A stretch of 64,000 nucleotides of DNA from Oscheius onirici (GCA_932521025.1 OW051471.1:3286001-3350000); one strand, 5' to 3'; shown: positions 10,991 through 22,478, counted from the stretch's first letter. Notes: a model not told the origin generated them from the sequence alone. A program made the numbers and translations.

Positions 10991-13900
10991 TTATACAATA
11001 AGTTTCACTTTTTTGAAGTCTTCCTTTCGGTAAATGTAAATCGGCTTGTCTCCGTGAATAGACGGTCCGCTTAGTATTTTCGCCGGTTTTTTGGGGAGCC
11101 AGTGACGAACATCCTCACCGATATCACTTCTGGCATGCGCGTAGATCATTTCCGGGATTTCTGACCAGCTGATAATGTCGGATGACCTAGAATTGGTTTT
11201 TCATGATGAAAGTTTGAAAATGACCTGTTTTCCAGCTTCAAAAGTCCTGTGAGAGCTATCATTTCGGCGTTATCTGTACATAGCCGTCTCGGAATAAGGA
11301 CGGAAGAAAGACCGTATGCCTCGGAAAGTTTAGAAATCGCTAAAAGTTGTTTTTTCTGCTAAAATAAAACCCCGTACCGTTTGTAATGTACTTGTTAGAG
11401 GCTACTCCGCCACCAATTACCACGTGTTTTACTTCTTTCAGTAGCTCGCCACGGGACTCTAGACCGTCAAGAACATCATTCAGACGGCTGCAAATGTGTC
11501 GGGTTACTTGATACTGCAATTGTACGAGTCATAAAAACTGAAGAAAGTAGGACAAACTTGGCTAGTTGCACAGACGTCTTCCAAGTAAAAATCTGAGCTA
11601 TTTTCGGCCTTTTTCAACATTCCGAGAAGATTCGATTTGAGCTGACTAAAATTCATTTCGGCGGGTGAGGTTGAAGGTCCAGGAACGGCATAGCGGAGAT
11701 GACCGGTAGGAGAAGCTCTGGAAATATCAAGTTATCTTGTAGGAATTTTTTGAGGCTTGCTTGTACGGATCTAAAAAAGAGTTAGCTTATTCTTGGGATT
11801 TATTTTATGAAGTATCTATCCACTTTAAATTGCTCCCAGATCTGTATGTGTGTCTGAAGCTCTACTTGAGGATAACGAGGGGAGCTTTGTGCGCAAATTA
11901 GTTTGTAACAAGTCACGACAGGAATATCAAGACTGAGAAGTGTTCTTATCAGGGTTGGGCGAACATTGAAATTTTCGGCGAACACGAACCGAACATCCCA
12001 TAATTTTTTTTGGCCCGAACCGAACAGTACACTTTTTGTTCGTCTGCGAACCGAACACGAACTGTTCGCCAGCCCAATTAGACCTGACTGACGGGCCGGG
12101 CTTGGGCCTGAAAATTGAGGCCTGGGCCCGCGCCTGAAAAGCCCGTCCCGCGGGGAAATTTTGGAAAAAAGGAGTTTTTTTTAACCAAAATCAGCATTTT
12201 TAGTAAAAAAAAAAAAAGTTCAGCAAAATATAACAATATTATTATAGTCTGTTCAAAATATAGAGAGCATAATTTGAGTTGGCCCGCGCTTTTTGGTTGG
12301 CTGAGTATCCAACATTTACATGCTGTATCATCCTACGCAGCTAAATTCCCGCCAATTTGATTTGAAAATAGTTCTATGAAGAAAGCGCGGGCCAATTCAA
12401 AAAATGCTCTCTACATTTTGCACAGACTATATTCTTTGATTTAGTTCTAAAGTGCGCTAAAATGCACTATAATATGACCAGCGTCATTTTTGGTCCGATC
12501 CCGGTCCGACGGCCAAGTCTGGGGACCGGCCCGGGCCTGGAATCTCCGGCCCGGCCCGGAGCCAGGTCTAATCCCAATGTTCGTTCGCGAACGACAGACG
12601 TCAACTGGGGGGTGTGAAAACACGGGGGCACTTTCTCTCGACACTTTCTCTTTGGTCACCCCTAAATTCTGCGATGTGTTCTGCCCTTCCCAGTTTTCTC
12701 CTATCCCTGTACGTTGTCATCTGCTTTTTCCTTCTCTACCATTTACGATATACCTATCGCCAGGTCCCCTTTCTTCTGTCTAATTTTTCCCTCTTGTCCT
12801 TGTACCCCTTCGTGTAATTTCCGTGTGCATATCCTTCCCTGCTGATCTCCCTGTCCCTATTTCCACGTGCTCCTGTTCTCCTCTCCAGTTGTCATACCGC
12901 TCCTTTGGGATTAAAGTCAAAACCCCCTGAACGCTTTCCCGTATTCCTAACCCGCACTTGATTCTTTACTCTCTGGAAACTATCTCCAGCCAAAAATAAT
13001 CAAAGTCCACGCAATTTAAAATTGACTTGTCCAAATCTGTTACACACAGAGACCTGGAAACAATTTAAAGCGGATTTTACCCCGAGTTTATTTTTACTAA
13101 TTTGCTTGTTTTCAGACTGATCTTCGTATCTCTGTTTCTTTTTCTCCTTCATTTCAATAAATCTTTTATTCCATTCATCGTGTTCATTTTCCTCTTCCTC
13201 TAGCATCTATTCATCGCAACTGTGAAGGAGATGATTGTTCCTGGAATGAAATCTGTCTGAAGAATATGTCGGTTTAGACAAGAAAAGTTGTTTAGTACAG
13301 ACAGTATACGGTTCAGAGAGTCTGTGGGGTGAGACGCTCTCAACTCGCTTCAACAAGTATCATTACGATGAGAATCTTCAACTTGCTACCGCCGTTGACC
13401 CAAGATTTTGAGCAACTTACAATATTCTTCATCCCAAAGTTAGTTTTGCTCGCTTTCGCTTTGATGGCTTTGTTTCCAGGATCTGCTCATCGACAGGATT
13501 CATCAGTCTCTTATGAATGGAGAAGATATCAACGATTGGAACCCACCCTCACCTCTCCCTGATGCCGAAGTACCGAACTTATCCGATGACTTTGTGCGCT
13601 CACATGGTGATAGAATGATTCCAAATCCCGAGATGCCAGCAACCGAGAAAAGGAAAATAGCAGAAAAAGTTAGTTATTACAGATAAAACTGGTTTAGGAA
13701 GCTTAATTGTTTTTTTCAACGCGCCCGAATAGAAATCTGGATCCGTATACGTTCTGGAAGGACGAGGACAATCGGGTCCGTTACCCCAACATTTGCAAAA
13801 TTGCCTGTTCGACGCTTTGTGCTCCTTCAACAAGCAGCGAGTCAGAGAGAGTCTTCTCTGCAGCACGTCTCATAACGACAGATCTCCGTAACAGACTGTC

Positions 13901-15917
13901 TTCAGACAACTTGAAAACGATTTTGTTTGTTAACCTTAACAGTCACCTCCTCTGCTGAAAATTTATTTTGTTCTTCGTAGAACCTAACACTGTGTTGTCC
14001 TTCTTTTCAAATCAATAAAATCGTTGTTTTTCATTTTTTACTAAGTTTTTGCTCGCGCTCGCGAGCAGTTTATAGTGCGAGCAAAAAATCTGCCCGTGCT
14101 CGCGCTCGCACAAAAAATCGCTACTCGCCCAACCCTGACACGAACACAGCTTTTATCCCAAATCACGGTTTTTTGTTGTTGTAAGAATCAGTTGTTTGGT
14201 GATTAACATCACGAAAAAGAAGGTTGTAAAAAACTGGAAATGAGTAGGGAATCCAAGGGGCTAAGAAAATTTTTGATGCCTTTGACTCAGACAGTCTATG
14301 CGTATTGCCGTTAGTACTGGATAAAATGTTCGTGTTCGTGTCTTTTTGAGCTCTGTTCGAGCCCCGAACAGCGAACAGTTTCACTTTTCTATTTGTCAAG
14401 CGGACACGAACATTCGCCGGTTGTTGTTCGTGTTCGGTCGAAACGAAAACCCTGGTTCTTATGACTGATAGTTTCTTTGGAGGGACACGGGGTGACTGGA
14501 ACGGAGTGACAAGGGGAGAAAGGAAGGGGAACTAGGACTGAGGCTCTGTTGACAGAGCGAAGTAAAACGGAAGACAATTAACCACTAATTTTTGCCCTGG
14601 AAGGGCGTTGCAAACCTTGTACAACAAAAAAAAAGCTAAAAGTACCTCGAGGCAAGAATTTCCATTGCTGCTCCCGGATGTATGCCGACAAATTCCGCCT
14701 TTTCGGAAAGGTTTAACTTGCGAGCAATCTTGTCCAAACATTCTCCGGGGCTTCCGGAGCTGCTGTGACCTAAAAACGGTAATAAGTATTAAAAAGGTCA
14801 GAAGACCAACCTATGAGCTTGAAATCGTCAACACCCTTTGCCAGTACTATCAGAGCATGCCCTCCGGAGATCAAGACTGCCAAAAAAGGAAATTTCAGCT
14901 CGGAGGAGACGGCAAACGCGGCCAGTGCGTGTGCTCTCATATGCTGGACCGGAATCAACGGCTTCTGGTTCTTCCTGGGCGTTTCTTGTTAAAATAGTAA
15001 AAAGCTAACTTTGCCAGTTGAATAGCCGTTTTGATGCCTTCTTTGAGCGCTATCACCAGGCCGGGAGTTGTTGTTACGGCGATCGCGGTCAGATCTTGAG
15101 GTCTGGTTAGAGTTTCTGCGAAGCATTCTTCCAGAAGGCGTGGCAGGTGGTCGCGGTGCTGAAATTGGATCTTTTCAAACCGGGAAATTGCGAGTTTGAT
15201 GGATTTTTCTCTTTTAATTACGACCTAAAACGAGTCCACCTCAGCAAACTCTGGTAACTACACTCCGATGCAAAAGTTTGACAACACATGATTTTTCAAG
15301 CAAACTATACGAACGATTGGTTTCCAAGGTTAGGGGCTATGACCAATCGATTCAGCATGGTCAAAAACCCCCCGAAAACAATTTTCAGCAAAATTCATTT
15401 TTTGATTAATACGCGGTGACGAAAACTTCAAAATCAGGCGCGGCAAAAGTTTGGCAACAACCAGTTTAAACCAAAATGTTTCCGTCCCAATGTGTCAAAT
15501 AATGTACCGGAAATCATAAAAAAACTCTCTCAACAAGTCTGCCCAGTCCGCACCTCGAGTCTCGCACCACGAATTTTGCTGAAAATTGTTTTCTGGGGGT
15601 TTTTGACCATGCTGAATCGATTGGTCATAGTCCCTAACCTTGGAAACCAATCGTTCGTATAGTTTGCTTAAAAAATCATGTGTTGTTTTAATGATTTAAA
15701 TAGGGAAACAAACCTGTTGTGCCACTGATCCCGGACAAATACCGCCTTTTTCTATCTGATTCAGTCGGTCTGTGAACATCTTGGCCGAGAGAACTTTCCT
15801 CCGATCGTTCATGATACAGACTGCCGTGTCATCGCAGCTCGTCTCGATTCCGAGGACTGTGAGGAATCTAGATGACTGGAACACTATGTGCTGACTGCTA
15901 TCCAACAATCTAAGCAT
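10991..15917 (-). CDS. OSGEPL1: Mitochondrial tRNA N6-threonylcarbamoyladenosine synthase (OSGEPL1/Qri7)
   Basis: This is a Kae1/TsaD-family enzyme that transfers threonylcarbamoyl to A37 of ANN-decoding tRNAs in mitochondria. Exons: 15917-15714, 15158-15010, 14974-14811, 14769-14646, 11717-11558, 11513-11378, 11339-11225 and 11186-10991, 415 aa with closed phases. Landmarks in order: TVLGIETSCDDTAVCI near residue 20; GGICPGSVAQQHRDHLPRLL; the metal-binding HxxxH in VQHMRAHALAAF; ISGGHALIVL; VIGGGVASNKYI; and LCTDNAEMIALTG with the third metal ligand Asp. The N-terminal extension before the catalytic core suits a mitochondrial import signal. Intron 4 (14645-11718, 2.9 kb) is filled by nested transposons and intron 1 by a fold-back repeat, yet the exons are intact. 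It lies 312 bp after IFRD on the same strand. Confidence 0.93.
11815..11941 (-). repeat. Dispersed repeat R, distal half (split by hAT insertion)
   Basis: On the minus strand this matches the right half of the copy at 24560-24935: shared words include TTCCTGTCGTGAC, CTAATTTGCGCACAAAGCTC, GAGCTTCAGACAC and GGGAGCAATTTAAA. Its other half is at 14463-14632, on the far side of the hAT element. Confidence 0.8.
12079..12570. mobile_element. GC-rich hAT-type MITE, copy B (inverted relative to copy A)
   Basis: It has the same termini and GGCCCGGGCC-rich ends as copy A at 5259-5553, in reverse orientation. The target-site duplication is near-perfect: AGCCCAAT (12071-12078) and ATCCCAAT (12571-12578). 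It is longer than copy A because a 181-bp TA MITE is inserted at 12247-12427. Confidence 0.9.
12247..12427. mobile_element. TA-flanked MITE (Tc1/mariner-like), copy 1
   Basis: A 181-bp element starts GTCTGTTCAAAATATAGAG and ends TCTACATTTTGCACAGAC, flanked by TA on both sides. The inverted arms continue inward through GGCCCGCGCTTT. The uninterrupted copy A of the surrounding GC-rich MITE shows the empty site. A second copy of the same length is at 53331-53511. Confidence 0.9.
13329..14129 (+). pseudogene. hAT transposase remnant with right terminus
   Basis: Positions 13707-13958 encode a hAT C-terminal dimerisation domain: NLDPYTFWKDEDN, then the diagnostic PSTSSESERVFSAARLITTD and LRNRLSSDNLKTILFVNLN. 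An upstream piece at 13329-13562 is in another frame. About 170 bp further is a terminus reading TCGCCCAACCCTG (ending 14129), preceded by CTCGCGCTCGC repeats. No matching left end was found, so it is a 5'-truncated relic captured inside the larger hAT element. Confidence 0.85.
14463..14632 (-). repeat. Dispersed repeat R, proximal half (split by hAT insertion)
   Basis: On the minus strand it matches the left half of the intact copy at 24560-24935: TGCCCTTCCAGGGC, GACTTCGCTCTGTCA, CCCCTTGTCACTC, GTTCCAGTCAC and AAACTATCA. Joining it to 11815-11941 across one copy of GTTCTTAT restores the arrangement of the intact copy. Confidence 0.8.
15281..15686. repeat. Fold-back repeat in OSGEPL1 intron 1
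   Basis: Arms of about 115 bp (15281-15395 and 15571-15686) are near-perfect inverted copies; for example ACGAACGATTGGTTTCCAAG pairs with CTTGGAAACCAATCGTTCGT. The spacer is about 175 bp. There is no coding capacity; it is likely a non-autonomous fold-back or MITE-type element. Confidence 0.85.
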
Positions 15918-16229
15918 TTAAATCTTTCTTGATTAAAATTAGTTCAGTTTAATCGAGTAGACGGAGGTTTGCCTCTCTTTCAAAGATTAATACTCGGAAT
16001 ATAGCCGGTTTTTATTCGTAAAAAGTGATCTATAAGAGGTCTGAAGACGTGAGACGAGCCTCTATAGGACGTGAATAAAACTCTAGGAGCATCGACAATT
16101 AAAAAAGAGTGAAAAGGTACAATCACTGGTAGGAGAGAAAGAATAGACCCATTTTTTGCTAGCGAACTGGAATAATCCTGGGGGAAATGTGACAAAAAAA
16201 GGGGGGGGTAAAGTAGGGGAAATAGAGGT

Positions 16230-18531
16230 CTAATAGAAGTCGCTGCGTTTGTCGCGTTGTTTTCCTCGAACCTGGTTTCTGTACTTGGCCGTGTCGTTGT
16301 GGAACGCCATCTGAAAATTTTGCCTACTTTGAAAACAGGTAAGCAAATGTTTTGTTTGAAAAAGGTATTATCAAACCCGAAACGAAAACCCCTTGAATAA
16401 AACACGGTCAAACCTTGGCAATCTTGCTGACTTTTTCCGGCTGCGTCGGAATAGGTCCCAGATCGAAATATTCCCGAAGTTGGAGATTACTTTCCAGATG
16501 ACGCATCATTCCTCCGTGCAAAACCTATAGAAACGCTTTGTAAAAGAACCAAAAAGAAGTACTTACATCACAGCAAAGATCGTAGAAGAGCTTTTTTGAG
16601 CAAGAATCCAAGGCGAGTGATTCTCGGCCGAATTTGATCTTGACTTCCGGAGGCTCTTTGTCAACGATACAGGAATATATTTGTCTAAAATGGAGGTTTT
16701 GGCATGGAAATAACTAGTTTACCTGAAAGAGTACCGCTGCACACGCTTGTCCTTTTTCGTCTTCTGCTTTGAGGATTCGTTCGAGTAGCCGTCAATGACC
16801 TGAAACTGGCTGGCTTAGGTTGAAAACGAATACGAAGGTTCAGGCTTGCGCAGGGGCGGGCAAATTCAGCGTTGAAATATTGGTTTTTGGTGATTTTACC
16901 TGTGATCTTTGTAGAAGACGTAGTAATAGTAATACAATGTAATTTGACAATGTAATACAACGTCTTCACCAAAAACCAATATTTCAGCGCTGAATTTGGT
17001 CCGCCCCAGCTCCGGCACAAGCCTGCGAATGTTTGAGGTCCAAGGAAGTTTAGAGGTTTCTCTTTCACTTTCCCAAAAATGTAGTTACGTAACCCATATC
17101 GACCATGTAAATTTCGAAAATTCGGTCCTTTTTTCACTATTTTGCTCCATTTTTGTTCTATAATAATTCGAAAATATATTTCACTATGAACAAAATAAAA
17201 TAATAGAAACCAATTTTGTTATTTCCCACCTATGTTTCGTGGTGTCAACTCAACGAGCAAATTCAGCGCTGAATTTGCCCGCCCCATTTGGCACAAGCCT
17301 GTGTTCACAGCAACACAACTTTTGGAAAAGAAGCTCAAACTATACCTCTATGATCTGTTGATGATTCGGGAAGCGGAAGTTTTCTCCTTGGCTCTCCGAA
17401 GCCAGCTCATAAACAAGGGCGATGACTTCTCCACACGTAACACGAACATCCAGATGGTCTCCGTGCAGATAGCCTGTCAGTTTTTGATAGTCATTCACGG
17501 CATCCTGGAGGCTCCGGGGACTCGCTTGGAGCAGAAGAGCCCAGCCAGTAAGGGCCGAAGAAAAGAGTTTCGATGAGCCGACGTTAACTTTGAGATGTGC
17601 CCAGGCCTGTTTGAGCGACTTGGAACAATCTTCGATGATTGTATCTTCGTCGCAGGAGAGATAAGCAGTCACGGCTATGCTTAGAGCACATGTAGAACGG
17701 ACCATTTCGGGACGGGCCGAATCGTTCACGATGGCTCGCATTGTTGAGAGAGGCTCGGATATGTCTTCGCTCAGTTCCTCGCCTATTTTTTTCTTTCAGT
17801 TTTGATTGAAACGTTAGGAAAAAAATTGATAACTGAGGAGTGAAGTGATGAATGAGAACTGAGAAGTGAAGAACTTACATATTTGAACGGCCATATTAGC
17901 CAACAGGAGGGCGGAGACGACGCATTCTTCGTCCGTCTTTTTCAGATTTTTCGAGATGAGGTCCGAGAGGGTACTTTTGTATTTTGTCAAGAATTCCGGA
18001 ACATAGTGAGAAGTGAAGGCGAGATTTAGAAGACGTAGGGCTGATAGACGGACGCTTATGCTGAAATTTGGCCAATTTTGAAGTATGTAGGCTATTTGGA
18101 AAAGTGCTGAAGAAAAACCAACTTTTTATTTGAAGCGTTCTCGAGGTGTTCGGCTAGTTTGTCCATTATCGTCTCAACATCATCAACTTCTCCTGAAGGG
18201 AACCAAAATGAATAAGATTTGGTGAGAAAGCTACCTTGAACAGATTGCATATCATCGTCAAAAGTGAGGTGAGTGGAGAAAGAGCAGTCGCTGTCGCTGT
18301 CCTCGTCTGAAAACTCTTATAAGAAAAGTTGACTATGTTTGATACACCTCTTCTATAAGGCTTCAAAATCATGCTGACAGTGCGAAATAGCGCAGACTGG
18401 AAGCCAAAAAATACTAGTATGAGCGCTCTTTTGGTCCTTTTTCAGCGAAAATATTTATGTTTACCTCTTTGGCGAGTTGAGGGGCCAGAGAACGGATCCT
18501 TGTCCTTGTTCTTGTTTCGTCCTTTTCCCAT
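16230..18531 (-). CDS. IFRD1: Interferon-related developmental regulator (IFRD1/2 family)
   Basis: IFRD proteins are HEAT/ARM-repeat regulators; IFRD1 acts in transcriptional co-repression and IFRD2 binds ribosomes. Exons: 18531-18465, 18306-18235, 18192-18123, 18060-17879, 17782-17346, 16799-16723, 16684-16567, 16524-16414 and 16310-16230, 404 aa with closed phases. It begins MGKGRNKNKDKDPFSGPSTR, then an acidic DEDSDSDCSFSTHLTFDDD stretch, helical repeats in the large fifth exon (VSALLLANMAVQ; MVRSTCALSIAVTAYLSCDE; SALTGWALLLQASP), the conserved SFRQIYSCIVD region, and the C-terminal YRNQVRGKQRDKRSDFY tail typical of IFRD. Intron 5 (17345-16800) carries a fold-back repeat. Vertebrate paralogues cannot be distinguished here; one ancestral-type gene is likely. 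Confidence 0.9.
16841..17025. repeat. Fold-back repeat in IFRD intron 5
   Basis: Arms 16841-16893 and 16966-17025 pair (TTGAAATATTGGTTTTTGGTGA with its reverse complement, then CAAATTCAGC/GCTGAATTTG and CAGGCTTG/CAAGCCTG). A third, partial arm with the palindrome AATTCAGCGCTGAATT and GCACAAGCCTG follows at 17258-17306. Confidence 0.8.
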
Positions 18532-18675
18532 GGTAAATACTACGGCTGTTTTGACGTCTGTAAGCGCTGTTTTAAACTGAAGTAGGGAAAATAATGAAAA
18601 AGAGGAAGGTTTTAGTCTAGTGTCGTTGTTACTGCTGCTTGTAACAGCTGAAGGGAGAGAGCGTGAGAGCGGCAT

Positions 18676-20205
18676 GTGCTACAGCCGATAACGGCTGCAA
18701 TTGCGCGAGAGGGCAGAGAAGACAGAGAACACACGGCAGACAGACACTCTACCCTGACACAAACAAGGTGTCTGCTCCTTTTTGGTAGACACTGGGGTCA
18801 TTTCACTGTTTTACCGGGTTATTGACAGCCGATATTGATTCTTTTTTTGGATGACTGCTCAGAAATTAAAAAAAAAACAAAAGGGAAAATCAGAACAATA
18901 GGAAAATCGAAAATATCCAAATAAGAAAACCTCGCGCCTATTTATTTGTCGGCCCGCGAATTCAACAAAGCAAAATTTGCAACTTTTTCTTTTGCCCTTC
19001 TTTTCATTTCGTCAAATTTTCTGTTCATCGCTAAAAACTAGCTCATCCGATGTGGGAAAAAAACAAAGTAACAGAAATCGAGAAAAAACTGGCGTAGATC
19101 TCCAAAGAACATTTATGATTTCTGCCCAAAATGTGTACTTTGTCCACCAGATCCGCATGTTCGGCGGTTCTCTTTGCTCAAAGTGTGCAAATTCAACCCG
19201 TCGCTGATCTCTTTCCTCGCCGGATCATCTTGTATCTTTTTCCTATTTATCCCAAAGTACTAACATTTCTTTCTTCTCAGACGTCTCAGGTCGGTCAAGC
19301 AAAACCATTGTTCATCGTTATCAGAGAAGAGCGGCAAAAGGAATCGATCTCATTCTCCCCGCGAAGTGAGCTGACGGTGCAGCGCGACTGTTATGAGTGG
19401 TTCGGTCATTCATCCCAAGGAAGACTTCAAGCCAGTTAGTTTTCCATATTTTGAGATACAAACCATGTTAATTTCGCAATATTAATTAAAAAAAAACAAT
19501 TAATTAAAAAATAGTTTTATCTTTCAAACGGGCTCAAAAACGAAGTATTACGCAGAAAAAAAAGTCTGGAAAAGAACGAAAAGCGTTGCAAGTTCACCGA
19601 AAATAAGGCGACGCACAAATGCCGCTCAGAAGATTGTGAAACCGTCGCTTGTTGACAGCTACCCAGTTTTCGAAATATTTCACCTTTCAATGAGATCATC
19701 ATATACCTCAAATATCACGCATATTTTACCAACTTCTCATCAAGCAACTTTAGGTAAAAGGTCTTCAGTGGTACTACCTCCAATACCTTCTTCTGACTGG
19801 CCTGTACATGCTAGAGCCCTGGGAAAGGACTCTCTTCAACTCCATCGCGGTTCTCTCAATTTCTGGAGTTCTTCTCTTTCTCCGATCTACTCTTCTCTCC
19901 CTTTTCTAAGGTTTGCTTCTTGAAACGAAATATTTTTGGGTTAACATGAAACGCATAACTTTTGAATATTAGATACCCACCTGCTTCAAAGTGGCCTCTA
20001 GCTGCTTTATTGAATGCTCAGGCTTAGGTTTATCGTTTTATCATGTTCAAGATGATCGTAATGTAAATCGCCGCCGGCTTCTTCTTTAGAACTTTTGGCA
20101 AACCAATGCTGAGGAATTTGGCTGCGTACCAACTTATACCTTGTAAATATTGGACACTATTGATTCTTGTGGCTAATGATCCCACAACAATCAAACATCC
20201 TCCTC
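18676..20205. other. No gene seen
   Basis: I see no supported gene in this 1.5-kb stretch between the IFRD start and the TTAA element. Short open frames here lack recognisable motifs and consistent splice signals. Regulatory sequence for IFRD or the ATG12 cluster could lie here, but nothing specific is visible. Confidence 0.5.
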
Positions 20206-20209
20206 TTAA

Positions 20210-20657
20210 AGGGACAGCCTCATTGTGTGTGAACGTGTGATCAGGGGAAATCAGGCAGCTTCATGGCGGGACCCGCGACAAACTTCAATTTTTGCTTTTT
20301 AGGGGGTTTACACACATTTTTTCAATTTTTACTTGTTTTCAACCGATTTGTCATCGAAAATTACGTAAAAAATGAGTGGTGGAACGCTAAAATTTCTGAA
20401 AAAATGACGGGAATAGACGAAAATAACGAATTTCAGGCCAAAAAATGTTTTTTGGTCTCCGTCAATTTTCTACCAATTTTGACGTTCCACCACTTATTTT
20501 AGACGTAATTTTCGACGAGAAATCGATTAAAAACAAGTAGAGAGCGAAAAAATGAGTGTGGAACGAAGAAAACACGGAAATTCAATATGTGAGGTTTTTG
20601 AGGTTTGAATGCGCGGGCTTCCCAGATGGTTCCTATATGGTTATAATGAGACTGTTC
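20210..20657. mobile_element. TTAA-flanked MITE, copy 1 (degenerate)
   Basis: The left end is TTAA followed by AGGGACAGCCTCATT. A degraded right end ATAATGAGACTGTTCT lies at about 20642-20657. The interior has long self-complementary parts (AATGAGTGGTGGAACGC with GCGTTCCACCACTTATT-like sequence; ATTACGTA.. with TACGTAATT-like sequence). It matches the better preserved copy at 36051-36408. Confidence 0.75.
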
Positions 20658-20762
20658 TACTCTCGCAATTCCGTACAAAGTTCACGGAAATTTGATCAAT
20701 CTCAGACTATTTTGAGCCCTTTATCAGTTGACGCCAGCCATCTATGACTCATACTCTTGCAG

Positions 20763-21065
20763 ATGACTGACGAGACCTCAGCCGCCGCCGACAAAGTTAC
20801 AATCCTGCTCCATCCCGTTTCCGATGCTCCCCAGCTGAAGCAGAAGAAATTTCGTCTCGACAAATCCAACACTGTAGCCAAACTTTCCAATACCTTAGCG
20901 AAAATGATGCGTCTAGAGCCCGATCAGACCCTCTTTTTCTACGTTTCTCAAACTTTTGCTCCCTCCCCCGACCATACTCTTGAAGTTCTTCGCGAATGCT
21001 ACGGCACGGGAGAAGGCGACCGAGAGCTTGTTCTGCACTACAGTATTACGCCTGCCTGGGGCTGA
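20763..21065 (+). CDS. ATG12: Ubiquitin-like autophagy protein ATG12 (LGG-3-like)
   Basis: ATG12 is conjugated to ATG5 and the conjugate promotes LC3/GABARAP lipidation in autophagosome formation. This single exon encodes 100 aa ending in the required C-terminal glycine (SITPAWG). The family core is visible: VTILLHPVSDAPQLKQKKFR, TVAKLSNTLAKMMRL, LFFYVSQTFAPSPDHTLEVL and the RECYGTGEGDRELVLHYS segment. The ATG at 20763 follows directly on CTCTTGCAG, which looks like a trans-splice acceptor; the in-frame codon before it is not an ATG. It is the first of three tightly spaced plus-strand genes. Confidence 0.93.
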   Translation: MTDETSAAADKVTILLHPVSDAPQLKQKKFRLDKSNTVAKLSNTLAKMMRLEPDQTLFFYVSQTFAPSPDHTLEVLRECYGTGEGDRELVLHYSITPAWG

Positions 21066-21218
21066 TCTGTGATTTTCTACTACTTCTTCTGTTCATTCCG
21101 GGTGTATTCTTGTACCACGCGATAAATCATATTTTTAGTATTTTAGTTCAACTTTTGGCGGTTTCTCCATATTTACCAGGTAATTTGTTCTAGTTTTTGA
21201 AACGACAGCTTTCAGTTG

Positions 21219-22329
21219 ATGTTCTTAGTTAGAAATGTAACATTCGGTACTCAATACCTCCCGAGCAGCAAGAAGATTCTCACCAAAAGACCCACCGATG
21301 CCGCTTTCCAGTCGACAATCTGGTCCCGGTCCGAAACACGGGTTTTCAAGGAAGAAATCAAGCTTCTGCCATCGTATTCCATGCTGGACGGCTGTATCAG
21401 CGACAAGACGGCACTTCTTCACTGGCAAAAAGCCAAAATCCTACTGCTGGGAAAGTCAGGATTCATGAAATGGATTCAGGAGCGAGCACAACTTGGCCGA
21501 AGTCTTCACAAATCGGTCGAAGACTTTTTGGAGCGGCAAAAAACGGGAAAAACTATGAGTCAGGACGAGCTTTTGAGGTAAAGAGCCTTGTTTTGTTTCT
21601 AATTAGCTTTTCAGCCACGCAGACGAGAAAGTCCACGGCTTTGTCCAGTCTATCTACCCCTACCTGGTTTCGCTGAAAATGGTCGACTGTCTTCAAGAAG
21701 GAACTGTAACCCATGCCGAACTTCAGTATACCGGCCGTTTTGACGCTGTTCTTCAGCTCCCCGACGGCCCGTGTATGATCGACTGGAAGACGGCCGAAGA
21801 ACGATCAGCTGTTAGTGTAAACTACAGAAAAGGCGAGGGTCTCAAAGGACTGTATGGATACCCCAAACAGGTACTTTTTTTTGTAAATCTCGAGCTAGCA
21901 ACCACATTGTATCAGACTTTTGACGGAAAGTCATTAAGCATATTTCGCGGTCTCTGATCATTTCTACCCACATCACACTGTCTGAAACATCCTAGAAGCT
22001 GAAAAGCACTTTGAAATGAGGTTGTCAGTTTAAGATATCATCTTCTCTCTCTTACGCAAAAATTCTAGATTGCAGCCTATGTCGGAGCCTTCAACAGCGA
22101 CCCGAGCTACAGAAACTTTCCGCCGATCAGTCGAGGCCGAATAGTTTTAGCCTACGGCAGTGGAGCGGAGGCAATCGTTGCAGAGATTCCCAAACAGAGC
22201 CTCGAAGATCTCTGGAGCGAATGGACCGATGATTTGAGACAAAAGTTCTGGCGACGGATCGATGAAGGAGAGACAGATTTCCGCTGTACTTGGGAAACGA
22301 TCAATAAGAAGAATTTTTCTGAAAAATAG
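21219..22329 (+). CDS. MGME1: Mitochondrial genome maintenance exonuclease 1 (MGME1-like)
   Basis: MGME1 is a mitochondrial PD-(D/E)XK single-strand DNA exonuclease that processes flaps and degrades linear mtDNA. Exons 21219-21577, 21615-21870 and 22069-22329 give 291 aa. The active-site region reads GRFDAVLQLPDGPCMIDWKT, with Asp, Asp and the DWK lysine in the expected order, followed by YPKQIAAYVGAFN. Upstream, LGRSLHKSVEDFLE matches the helical region before the nuclease core. The ATG follows GACAGCTTTCAG, a trans-splice-like acceptor, 153 bp after the ATG12 stop. The N-terminus is short and basic, suiting mitochondrial import. Confidence 0.88.
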
Positions 22330-22478
22330 TTTTTTCTTGATTTATCGGTACTTTTCGGATTTCATGATGCTCACAAATGAAATTTATTGTGCATTTTTCT
22401 TGTTATAACCTGGAATATGGGCTATCACCCATGTACTACCTGATTATTCCTCTTTTTTATCATTTTACCCTACTTCAG

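Larger units (their letters stand above)
11950..14454. mobile_element. hAT-type composite element with 8-bp target-site duplication
   Basis: The element begins CAGGGTTGGGCGAAC and ends AACGAAAACCCTG, flanked by an exact 8-bp duplication GTTCTTAT (11942-11949 and 14455-14462). Both subterminal regions repeat GAACACGAACCGAAC-like words in opposite orientation, typical of hAT transposase-binding repeats. Inside lie a GC-rich MITE (12079-12570), itself carrying a TA MITE, and a hAT transposase remnant (13329-14129). It sits in OSGEPL1 intron 4. The matching repeat R halves on both sides show it inserted into a pre-existing repeat. Confidence 0.9.

Noticed and set aside
11950..14129. A hAT element running from 11950 to the terminus at 14129
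   Set aside because: The 8 bases outside those two ends do not match, whereas 11950 and 14454 are flanked by the identical GTTCTTAT.
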